The translations under genes were made by a program, and so were the position numbers. Shown in pieces: positions 13,711 through 25,300 of a stretch of 64,000 bases of DNA. Each line of letters opens with the position of its first letter. Within the stretch, counting starts at the first letter, position 1. This DNA is from Otis tarda (taxonomy: Eukaryota; Chordata; Aves; Otidiformes; Otididae), in assembly GCA_026413225.1 (NCBI GenBank), contig CM048552.1:137095053-137159052 (forward strand), written 5' to 3'. The notes below the pieces were generated by a model. The model worked only from the letters and a program-made list of their open reading frames with translations, ran no database searches and had not been told where the DNA came from.

Positions 13711-13883
13711 CGTTATCGCAGAGGCATTATCATGGAACATTCTGCTACCAATTGGCTCGGCCTTGGCCAGCAGCGGGTCCGCCCTAGGCCCGGCCGAGTC
13801 CACTAAACAAAGGGGAGCGACTTCTAGCAGTTTCCTACAGAAGCTACCACCTTAAGCCCCCCCTCACTAACAAAACCAGAACA

Positions 13884-16800
13884 TATATATATATTTTTTT
13901 TTTTAAAAAAAAAAAAAAAACATATGCTTTTGAGTGGGGGTACAATATACTTCCTCCACGGAGCAGCATCACCTGCTCTTTGCTATCTAACTTGTCTGGC
14001 TTTTGTTCTTTTCACTCTGCATAAATCACAGTGTTGCAACGAGCCTTAAAAGCAAAGTTATTTCTGTATGCTAATGATGAGCTTGCCCGTCTGGCATTGT
14101 CAAATAATATCTAGGTAAACTGTTGTATTTTGCAGCAGATAATTTGTTATAAAATAGATACCAGTTTGCAGTGTAGTAAAAGATGAAGAATTTGTGACAA
14201 AAAAGGAAAAAGTTCTTTCCGTGAGCTTGAGGTTTTTTTACTGTCTATCAAGGAAGGGTCTTGTCTCTGTGTGTGGATCAGCTATAAGCTGGACACAGTA
14301 TCCTTGAAAGTGATGAAGCTGTTCAGAGTTAGAGATATGAAGAAGTCTGCAGAGACATTTGATGCTGTAGACATTGCATTGCCACACTCACCTGGGCATA
14401 ATCTGCTAGATAGGATTTTGCTGGTTTCTTTGTGGCAATGAGTAACTTCCTAGTTTCTTAGGATAGCAAAATTAAACATTCAAATATGTGATTGTCTGCT
14501 GTTTTCCCCCTTATTTTTATGATGTGGTGAGTGACTCACTGCTTTTTCCTCTGGCAAGTTTTGGGGTGTAAGTTGGACAAGACAGTCTCATGGAGGGCCT
14601 GAGGACCAAAGAGAACTGCCTTTACTTCAAAATAACTTGACAAGGCCTAAAGGTTTTAAACTTTTGTTGATAGCTCCTGCTGTTAGAGATTCCGTACTTT
14701 CGTTTTAATGCTGCTATTTTCATTTTTCGTTAAGTCATCTGAACTAGGAATGGAAGATATTTCATTTTGCAGTTTATGGGCAGAAATCTGCACATTAGCA
14801 TATTTCATCAGGCCTGTTGCAACCACTGAGACTGTGCAGTCCAGGCTGTGTATGGTAAGGCTATACAGAGCAGAAGTGAATGTGCCAAAAAAGCAGTCAT
14901 CCCCTACAGTTGCCAGAAAAGGTGTTAATATTTTCCTCCATCCTAGTAGAAGCTCATTGGGATATGCAAAACTCGTTCGTTAAGCACCACTGCAGAGTGA
15001 CAGATGCTGACATATATAATTTGACAGCTGCAAATACCAGGTACTAGAAAGTGTCATTTCCCAAAAGTATAAAATAATGGGTCATTATTCTCTGACAGAT
15101 TAAAAACCAAGTACTATGAATAAATGAATCAGTTATCCTGTGTACTTTAAAAGAAAAATAGAACATTCTTTTTCTTCTTCCAGAAATAAAGGTGATTTCC
15201 TTTGTTCTCCTCTCACCTGCCTGCATCGCCATCAACTGCCAACCCACTGATGAGTCGGAGCAGAGAAGGGAGTCACTCACACCACCTACTTAAGGTATTT
15301 AAGATCTTTATGTTTCCAGATGAGGGATGCTGATTCCCTAGGCAGCCAGAGCAGAAATGGCATGTGCATCTAGCAGATAGTTCTGAGGAGAGGCTTATGG
15401 TCTTTTTGATTGCATGAGAGTCCCAGGAGCACAGGCTAGCTGCCTGATATGAGGGGTGCAAATACTTGCCTCTTGAGGGTTACCTGTCCTGTGCTGATCG
15501 ACAGGATGCAAGCTGTTATCTGGCCCCAGCTATGAGAAGGGCTGGTGACTCAGCTGTGACTGCTTCTTTCAACTCTTCTTCCTGCAATTTTGAGCCCATG
15601 TTTCTACTGCTGGGACACTGGCCACAGTGACCTTCCTCAGGCAGACAGCTAACAGCAAGGGACCCCTGAGATTTCAGAAGGAGCATCGTTACGAATGTTT
15701 GTCTTGCTCAGGGCAGGGGGAAATCCATCCACTGGCTGGAAGTGAAGCGCAGGAGGGGAGCAGGAATGGATCATGCTCAGCAGAGCTCTGCTGGGGCTGT
15801 GCTTGCTGGGCTGCGAGAGGGGCTGTGTCTCGATGGCTATCCTGTACCCTGCACTTAGCAGTTAAAACATGGCTGTAACATACCGTCTTTCCTCCTTTCC
15901 ATCTGATTATCAAACCCACTCCCACAATAACATGACATTGCACTAGATGCTGCTGAGACCAAAGGCTGCTCTCCAGCTGAGGTGGTGGATATTCCCCAGT
16001 CACAAAAACTGCATCGTTGCTATGGAAAGGAGCATGGCAGACGCTATGGCAGTGCCTTTAAGTCATTGGAGAAGTCACCCGAAGAGACGGTCTCTCTTGA
16101 TGTCTAGTTAAGTAGGCTCTGCAAGAACCAAGCACCTCTTTGCTGCTTGAGAAGTATTCTTTGGTGTCTTCTGGGACAATGTATTCTTCTGCGCATTAGC
16201 CACTTTCAAAAAGAAGTATTATTTATTCATTTATTTCAGCTTCTTTAAATCTACATGCCTCAGATGTAACACAAGAGAGGGCCATTACAGCTGACAAGTT
16301 TGAGCTCTTATATAATGGAGACCCCACAGAATTTCACTCTAATTCCTGCATTAGGGACTTTTTTTTTTTTCACCTTATAAGCACAATCACTCACATGAAA
16401 GACAAATAAAATAATGTCTTCACCCATTCCTTACTGAACCTGTGTTGGTAAGGTTTTTAACAAAATACTTAAAGCTTTTCAATTAATTTTAAATATGATA
16501 CTGCCAGAACGGTATAGAGATTTACATGCTTTGGCAAATCATGCCGTGTTTAAGATCTGTTCTTTGTGCTGATTTTTGGTTATGCTTGCTATGGTTTTTT
16601 GTATAGTAGATTAATCAGAAGCATGATAAAACCAACTGGAAAAAATAACATTTAAATCAATAGGCAGATTTCCTATAATCTTTGGAATTCAAGACATTTT
16701 TTTGCATGTCTTCCACATTTAGCACAGTAGCCTTCTGGTTTATGACTGGGCTCCTAGGAACTATAATCGCATAAATAATAATTAGAAGTTAAAAACAGCA

Positions 16801-19800
16801 TGACTGTACTGAACAAATACGCATAATTACAAATGTGTCTGTATCAGTGGGAGCAAAAGAAAGTGAATATACTTCAAATGTTCAGATTTTAATACCTCAT
16901 TACTCAGAGATCATAAATATTTGTTTAAGGGATGGATTAAAGCTAACTCTTCCCCTTCCCAAAAGCTACTTGTTTCTTCTCCGTATTTAACAACGGATGG
17001 TGGTTCAGAGACCTGCAGAATTTGTTGAGGTTTTCCCACATTTTATTCCTAGAAGATTTTATCTTCAAGCTGCCAATCATCAGGCTGAACTGGTTAAAAT
17101 GTATATTTATGGGTACTTCACACTGGTCTTTGTGAACACAGCCTCATGCTACACATGGTGTAAGATGCCGGTCTTCCAGCACTAATTCTGTTTAAAGACA
17201 GACACTTGGACTGTTGGTTGTTAGTGGGGTATATTCTTGGCTTCGAGAACATACTGTTGAAGTCTTTGAAGATGAGAAGCATTGGAACAAGTTTGCAGAT
17301 AGGAGATTTCAGACAAAGCCGTGTAGACAGAATTACAGAGCTGAAATGAGCTCTTTCCCCAGTCTCTTAATTTGACTTCATTAAGTCAAATATTAAAGAG
17401 CTGTTAAATACTGTTATCAATGATTACTTAGGCAAGGCTCAAACTTCTATACATTTATAGCATAGGTAGGATACATGTATACACAGTAACATTGGTTAAC
17501 TTCCAGAGAATACAGGTAACTTTTTTAGAAAATTCCTGTATCATAAACAGTAGAATTAATGCATTTTTACCCCTTCAAGGGCCAAGATATAAAAAGGGGA
17601 AGAAAAATTCAAACCAAGAAGTAAGGTTAAAAGCTTATATTGGGGCAGCTGGGATGCATGCCCACATGTTACCATTTTCTTCTTTCATTTCTAGGTGTTT
17701 GTAACTGAAATTTCCCTTTGGTACAGTAGATGGCTATAGTAACAATGTCTGTCTCCTTAGTATTTGTTGGCTGTCTAGTTTGCTTTTGTGTCTACAAAGT
17801 AGAAAGGAGTTTTAAAGGCAGTAGCTCAGGATGTGCGGTGCATGGAGCGCCAGTAAAGTGGTTGCGACACTGCTGGCAGCAGGAGTCTGCAAAGAAACCA
17901 TCATATCAGAATGAAAACAGCTGTCTGCCAGCACCATAAACTTTAGGAAATGTTGTGGGTGATTAGTTGCTGCTCCTAATGTGTGAAAGTTGGCCTGTCT
18001 GCATATAGGCAAAATAAACTTCCTTTTATTTCTTGCCACTCATACATAGAAATCACAGGACATTATGGGATTGATTATAAGCCATAAAAGCCAGGAAGTT
18101 CAGTTTTAGAGTGAAAACCATGGCAATGACTGTCTCTTTCTATTTGGATGTCATTGAGTGAAAAGCTAAGGTGAAATGAAAAGGAACAGGAAACAAACCT
18201 CAAATGGAGAATGGGACAAAACTCTAATGGGAAAAGCAACTGGGTCAGGAAGGAACACTCAAGCATATAATATAAGGCACCTGGCCTCTTTGAAACTTTG
18301 GGGTTTTTTAAGTAAACCATAATGGTACTGGAACAATAGCATGAGAACGGTCCAGCAAACTCATTCTGCTGAGTGCCACATAGTCTTTTTCCTCCAAAAC
18401 AGACATCCTTCCCATTTCCACCATCCCACTAGCTGGAATATTCTGAATAAACGCCACTTAAATGAAAGCAAAAAAAGAACCCAGGTTGATTGCAAAGAAG
18501 ATAATATAAAATAGGGCTTTTTAAAATTAAACTATTCAGTTACATTTGTCTGGGATAAGTTGTTTTGCAAGTCATTTTAAAACTGGATCAACTGTGATTG
18601 TAAATCTGGGAACTTAGCATACATTAAAATTACCCTTGTTTTGTGCTGCAAGGCAGATTGAACATTTTGCTTCTGTGAGGGATTCCTCTTGCTGAATTGA
18701 TTATGAAATAGATAAGGGCAGAAGGTGGGGCTACTTAATTTTTTTCTTTTATATACCTCTAAGACTTCCGCTTTAAGCAATCATAACAAAGATAAATATT
18801 TATATAGTATCTGCCAGTCTATGGCTTAAAAGCACTTCATACACTTTAATATATACTATTGCACAGAAATAGAAAAAATACAGTTCTAGGGTGAAAGGTA
18901 ATTTCTTGCTGATAGCAGTGCTGGAAAACAGAAAGTAAACAGGGTTTAGAGCGAAGTAAACCAGAACTATTCAAACTAGGAATTGACTAGAAGAGCAAAG
19001 CTAATACTTCCACTGCTGCAAAATTTATCAAGGGGAATTTCAAAGCCTGATTTTTCTTATCTTCCATAAACAGGCTGTAAATCTTACGCCTCACAAAGTA
19101 AATGGATGGTTTAGTACTTACTCTAACAAAGGACAAGATTTTATTCTGCCAATTTAGTAAGATACAGCCTTGAAAGAAATGCTAAGATCTGAGCCTAAGT
19201 GCCTGCAAGGGGTTAAGAGGTGCTGTATAAATGACTAATGCTTTTGCCTAAGCAATAAAACTAAATTCTTGAGTGGGGGGAGACTGCAATACTTTTGAGT
19301 GCTTTTTCCTCACCAAAAAAAATGTCACAAAAATATTTTCTTTCATTTAGCATGATCCACTTCATCGTATTTGTAAGAAAAGTAAAGGAAATGAAGACTT
19401 TTACTCTTGGAAATGCCATTTTTGCTTTTAATGCTAGTCAGCAGCCCAGTGATTTAGGAGCCATCCTCAGGAGAATACCAGGACTAGCAGATGATATCAG
19501 AAAGAACTTTATTTTTTTTCTATTCTTACTGGTCAACATTGACTAAATAATTAACAATTTACTACAGAAAGCTAGGGAGCAGCAGAACCACAGGCCTTAG
19601 GTAAAAGTCCTAGAGGTTGCTCCAGAAAGTCACTCTCATCCTGTGAAATGAATATTTAGTATTTGTGGAAAGTAGGACATCTCCGAGAGGAAGGCATGAA
19701 GGAGCCCTGCCTCCAAATGCCCTGTCTCACAGGACAGATTTATTTCATAAACATAAGCAAACTGCTAAGTTTTGCATGTGTAACCTTAATTATAGCAGAA

Positions 19801-22029
19801 TTTAATATTTTTTCCTTTTAAGCCAGTTAGAAGATTTTTCTGTTTTCTGGAGAGACTATTTTAAGAACCAATTTAAATATCCTAAATGATCATGTATATT
19901 TCATACAAATATGCTGAATTTAACTTTTGAAGTAGTTCTTAACTCTTTCACTTCCAAAATAAAATCAACTAAATAAAAACTGCTCTGGAATAAAGAGGCA
20001 TATTCTGTATTTCACTCTTAGCAGAGATAGACCTCAGTCCAGTGCTGGAAATGTACCTGTTTCGTAATAAGCACCTTTGGTCTCTAACAACTTCAAATGA
20101 GATTTCAGAAAATCTCCATCACCTCTCTCAGATCCCTCAGAGTCAGTAGGAATCTTTTTACTCACTGCCAGCCGTGTTGATGCAAACAAGCTGGTACAGG
20201 GCAATATGTGCTAGCCAAGAGACTAATCCTGATCCCAGGGTATTCTAGCTCTGTTGGTACAACAGTTACTCTCTGCTATTCTTTTCTCTACCCTTCCTAG
20301 AAGAGAGGGATGCTGCTACCCCAAGCAACAAGTTGTGTTGGCTCCTGTTCAGGATCCATGTCTTTCAAAGCCACCTACAGATCTCTAAACAACTGTGCTA
20401 TTCTTTGCCATGATTCCCTAAGCTTTTGGAGACAGCCTCCAGCATATGGGAGAACTTGGTCTATCTTAGCCAAGCCAGCCTTCTGGCACCCACCTCTTGC
20501 CTTTTGAGGCTGGTGCTCTGGCTTTGCTGAATGTCACAACCTACTTACTTTCAGGTACACAACCTAAGGAAGAAGCGATGCACTGGAAGAGCAGCACCTG
20601 GTTGTAAGACCCTCCTCAGCCTGGAGCAATCAGCAGCTACAGCCTCATTTCCCAAGAGACTGCTGTAACCTTCAGGCTATGAAAGAGCAGATAGAAAAGC
20701 AGTCTTGGCCTTTCCTGCTGAAGCTGGGCCACAAGAATGCAATGGGAAACTCTCCGGCCTAATCGCTGTGGCATTTACTTCAGAGGCGGGGACTTCAGTT
20801 CTGTCCTTGCTCCCAAGCCTGGTGATAAATTTACATTTAAGAAAAGTAAGTAAAATACATACTTACTGGGGTGGGAATGCAGAGTTGTCTTCTGCTAACT
20901 GCACTAATATCTCACTTCTCCCTCCTGCCTTTCCCACGTTAATTTTGCTTGGGGGAGTAGTGGTATTGGGCAGGGGACAGGGGGGCAGTCTCCTGAAAAG
21001 AAGTAGGGAGATGGAAAGCCCTGAGCCCTCATTTTCTGCTTCCTGCTCAATGCCGTAAGCACACCAGATGTGGGATGCAGCACCAGAAGCACCTCTACAC
21101 ATTCTCAGACATTTTTCTGAATGAAAGAATGAGCAAGTAATCTGTGCTCCAAGACTTTGCTCGGGCATGTTGTCTAGAGGGACCAGAGACCCCTGTGGTC
21201 TCCAATAAAGGGAAGAGGTGAGCTTTTAAGGCCTTTTCTGGTGTTTTTCAGTAGCTAACATCAGGTTTTGCACACTCTGTGTGCTGGCTACAGTGAAACC
21301 CAGTCCTCAGCACTTAATTCTCATTATACTTTTAAAAGGGTATTTAAGCACCTAACTTGGGGTTGTAAATTGCACAGAAGCCTAAAGGTTACATATGGTA
21401 ATGCTGCCACCAAGGAGCCTATGTGGTTTTCCTGGATCTGTCCAAATGTTTTTCAGGGAAGGTCTTTTACTCAATTCTCTAATAGTATTTACATACATTT
21501 TACACTTGCCATTGCAAAATAAGAGATTTCCATGCTCTAACGGCCTCTGTGCATTCCCGACACAGACTTTTCTATGCAGCGGGAAATGCTTGTACAAATA
21601 GGAATGATGGTAAAGGAAGTAAAGAAGAAAAATATCAGGACAGAAGAACAAAACTGCATTTCTTCTAGCTCCATCAGCTTGGCTATATTTTCTTCTTGAC
21701 AGCAGCTTTAAAATAGCAAAGGAATTCCTTCTTCCAGCTCTTCCTGTGACCTAAATGCATAATTGATGAAAATGTATTGGTTACATGAAAGCCTCACAGA
21801 AATCACCAGGAAAGGACTGCAGATTATTTTTTCCTCCTTTTGCCACTGTGTTTTTACAGATGTGATGTGTGGTTTAAGAAGCCAACTCAGACAGTCGTGC
21901 TTTCGCCCTGCCAGAAAGTCCAAACAAAGAAAAAGTCTCCCTCTCCCTTTCCCTCCAGAGTATATCAAGCTAAATAATAATAATAATAATTCGTGAGGAA
22001 AACTACACATTTAGAGCAAACAATTAAAC
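13884..22029. other. Intergenic DNA, no supportable gene
   Basis: It begins with an AT and poly-A/T tract beside the LTR (about 13884-13920). No exon, RNA gene or transposon that I can identify follows. An AAT trinucleotide repeat lies at 21973-21990. Confidence 0.55.
21973..21990 (+). repeat. (AAT)6 microsatellite
   Basis: Six perfect AAT units, next to the CpG-rich patch that starts about 60 bases further on. Confidence 0.9.
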
Positions 22030-22350
22030 AGCCTTGACTCCTGCAAGAGCCAGAAGCCGGTGGGCACCAAAGGCTCCCCAACTGCCAGCCCGCCCCGCGG
22101 CCCAGCCGCCGCCATGCCGAGGGCGCGAGTGCCACCTTGTGGGCCTCCGCCACCGGACTGAAGCCCTGCACCTTACCTGGTGATTAATAAAGACTGAGGG
22201 TGAATCTAGCGCCGGGGGATCACAAAATACGCCGAGTAGCGGGTGTTTTCGTAGAAAACCTAAATGCAAAGGCCGTTGTGGGGCCCTTTTGGCATGGCAA
22301 GACAGATGTGAGGAGAGACGGTGGCTGGCTTCTGTGATGAACTGCCAGCC
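22030..22350. promoter_or_regulatory. CpG-rich patch, possible promoter or exon of an unknown transcript
   Basis: Roughly twenty CpG dinucleotides by hand count fall in about 250-300 bases, in surroundings where CpG is rare. The plus strand holds GCCGCCGCC followed by ATG (22114), an ideal translation-start context, but that frame stops after 15 codons (TGA at 22159). AATAAA lies at 22186-22191 on the plus strand. The minus strand has a consensus splice donor, CCAG|GTAAGG, at 22171-22176. These signals could mark the promoter or first exon of a non-coding RNA, or simply a GC-rich single-copy segment. No protein family is recognisable. Confidence 0.3.
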
Positions 22351-25300
22351 TATCACGCTCGGTGCAGACAGAGCTGCGGTAGATGTAATGGTGGGTTTGG
22401 TTTTCCATTGATCTGGGGAAAGGCCAACTGTGTGCATCTGTGAGAAAATGAGCCAAGTGCGATTCCTGCGATGGCTGTGTGGTGCCATAGAGTTACTCAC
22501 TGAATGCTCCTCCCTGACAAACCGTGAGCTTGGCAGGAAGGAGCAGTGGGAAGGAAATGGCCAGCCAGGCCTTCTGAGGGCCAGCTACAAGGTCAGTCCC
22601 AACAGGGAGGATCCTCGGCCAAGTATTGCAGGTCCCCACCTTTTCCTCTGGGTATTTCTGTTCCCAGAGCCCTAAAGCACCAGGACAATGGAGATGGGAG
22701 GAGGTGGTGGTGGCCTTCAGCTGTACTGGGGAGGGGGTGTCCATGCTGCTGCTATAACTTCTCTTGTATGTCGCTTTGGGTATAGAAGAGTGCCTGATGT
22801 TTCTGTGTGTGGGGCTTGGTGTGCCAGCAGTTCAAGGGAAGGGAGTGGTGCAGGTCAGGCTTTGCTTGGGGGTCTTTTTGCCAGGAGCCAAGAGAATGAA
22901 TACATAAATACATCGCTGAGGGCGCATACAGGATGAAGGCAGTACCCTGGTAGGGGCAGGGGTGGAAAGGGTCAACCATTTCTTTCTTGTTCCTCACCTT
23001 GTGTCAATAGTGAGTTGCAATTCTCTGATTAACAAAGAGTAAACTTCTGTAAGGGAGTGGGAAGAGAAAGCTCATCCGTTTCACAGAGCCTCATTGTGTG
23101 AGCCACAGAAGGGCAGGTCCTGTATTTGTCTGTGAGAGGCTGGCCATCGGGCAGCTGCATATGCTCCAGCATGCCCCTTTGCCCTAGCAGAACATTTTAA
23201 TCATGCCCCTTGCTCCCTCCATATCTATCATCAATCACAGTTGTCACAAATTTTTGCACTGGGGACGATGGTCAGTGTTAAGAGGCTGACATGAAGGGCT
23301 CAGGGCTCACATATCCTGTACAATGTCTGGTGTAACTCTGGGCACCTATGATAGAACCTGTAGAAACTGGTCTTTTCGGTGGGGTGCTGCCTGTTAGAAA
23401 TGTGGAGGATGGATGTACATTAAACCTTTCCTCTCCACAGGTCTTATTCTGGGCTGGATATCCAGCTGGATTTCACATCAGGTTTTGGCACTTACACCAG
23501 CCACTTCTCACAGTTCCCTTGTTTCCCTGCCCACACAGACTTACCTATTGAACACAAACATCTCAATGGTTTTGATATCGAGAGGCAGGAGCCTGGAATT
23601 CAGTTCTTACCTCTCCACTTGGTAAGCAAATGTAACCACTGCTAAGGCGGCTGTTTTCTTTCCTGGCCTAAAGGATATGTTCATGGAGAATGAAACAGCT
23701 TCAGTAAGAGAGGCAAAATACTTGATAGCCTCATGAACGGGGCATTCTCCTGAGAAAAAGAGATATTGGCAAAGGAATAATTCCCCCTCTCCCCCCATAC
23801 TGTTGAAGCTTGAACACCGAGAAGCCAGAATTATAACATGGAGTACAAGAGCAAATGAGAAGAAATCTGTTACTGTGGTCTTTATGTATTAGGCCATCAG
23901 ATGAGCAAGCTCGCTTCTGGTCCTGGTCCCTCAAGCACTTGTCTTTTATAATTCACCAGCATTGAATGTTTATTCAATGGAAATAATGCTAGGAACTAGA
24001 CTATCGCTTAGTTAATGACTTTGTTACTGGTAAATTTGCATTCTGCATACTAGTCCCACTTCAACAGAAAGAACGGATGTGTTGATTTGTTTGAGGTTTG
24101 GGGACTTTTTTTGGTTATTACAGAAAAACTGTACAGGGAGGCAGACTGTGCTGGGACTGGAGGCTGAATGAGGAGAAAGACAGAAGTGTTCCGAGCAGAG
24201 CAGGGAAGTGAGAACAGGAGGAGGGAGATGGGGGAGTTAGTTGCCTGCCCTACCTGGTTATCCTCGTGCAGAGGGAAACCTGTTATAGTTGGAACAGTGC
24301 CTGTATATCTGGAAGGAGACAGTCTGGCATGGTGAGATTTACTAAACAGGAGTTGTTGTAGCTGTTGAAAGTGCCGGGATTTCTATTTCTCAAACCCGGC
24401 TTGGCAAAGAGAAAGGGAATAGTTTCATGTACATTTCCCGCAGGCTTGGAAAGGAGAGGTGCAGTGGAGGTTATGACTTATTCCTCGTGCTCCTGTGACT
24501 AGTGCTTTGTGATAGTGTTCCTTAAAAGTTGACATGTGACCAAAATATAATTTAGATTCAATGTTGATTATCTGTGGCATGGAAAACCTTCAGCCAGACC
24601 ATGTTTATACCTTTGTTCTACTTCTAATTACAGTACCATTTGAATAAAATAAAAAAAAAAATAATATGATTAAACAGGTGCCTAAAAGTAGAATAAAGAT
24701 TAAAAATCAAGACTTAGTACAGTAATCCAAATGGTGATTGACCTCAAACAGTGATTACATAGATGAAGGTTAAATATTCTAGTCAATGACAAATGAATGT
24801 TAGGTGTTCTGTTCTTCAGCTTGGTTTGTTGCGTTTTTTTTCAATCATTTGACCATTTGAATATTCAGTGCCAGTGAAATACCTTAAGGAATCTGAAACA
24901 GTGAAGCAACTGTTTAGCAGTCTAGAAACCAGGACATTCCAAAGCAAGGAATTTTACAGAAGCAACCTCAGGTTTTATCTGTTCTGTTCTTGTAACTGTA
25001 CTTAAATGAAGCCAGTTACTGTGTTCAGGCTATAGCAAGGCCTAAGTATGTGATGGACCTCACCTCCCAGTATAAGCAGGAGCCTAAGTAACTTCCCTAT
25101 AAAAATCAAGATACAGAGTCTGCACCTCAACATTACTCAGCATAGCCAGCTGAGACATCTCTAAGAAGTCTAGAAATGCTTGTAGAGCAATGCTCCTTCT
25201 GGCTTGCCACAAAGCCAACTAGAGCAGCAGTTAGCAAGGAAGGAGCTGCACTGGGGTGAGTGAGCTGTGCTTACGTCAGGAGGTCAAGTCCCACTCAACA

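Larger units (their letters stand above)
12744..13883 (-). mobile_element. Solo LTR of an endogenous retrovirus
   Basis: A 1140-base block, GC-rich against AT-rich surroundings. It begins TGTCGTAGTTC and ends CCAGAACA, so it has TG...CA termini in either orientation. The five bases on each side are identical (TATAT at 12739-12743 and 13884-13888), as expected for a target-site duplication, although the flank is low-complexity. The minus strand is the likely sense strand: it carries a CCAAT box in the 13748-13755 palindrome, then TATTTAA (complement of 13704-13710), and further on AATAAA (complement of 12927-12932). There is no gag, pol or env sequence beside it, so it is a solo LTR left by recombination. 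Termini resemble an LTR family I recall from several bird genomes, but I cannot name the subfamily. Confidence 0.8.

Noticed and set aside
13033-13803. Cluster of 80-120 codon frames on both strands
   Set aside because: They lie entirely inside the solo LTR, which is GC-rich and non-coding.
22024-22500. 158-codon minus-strand frame across the CpG-rich patch
   Set aside because: It crosses the consensus donor and follows CpG-rich composition; the protein resembles nothing known to me. The patch itself is kept as a finding, the frame is not.
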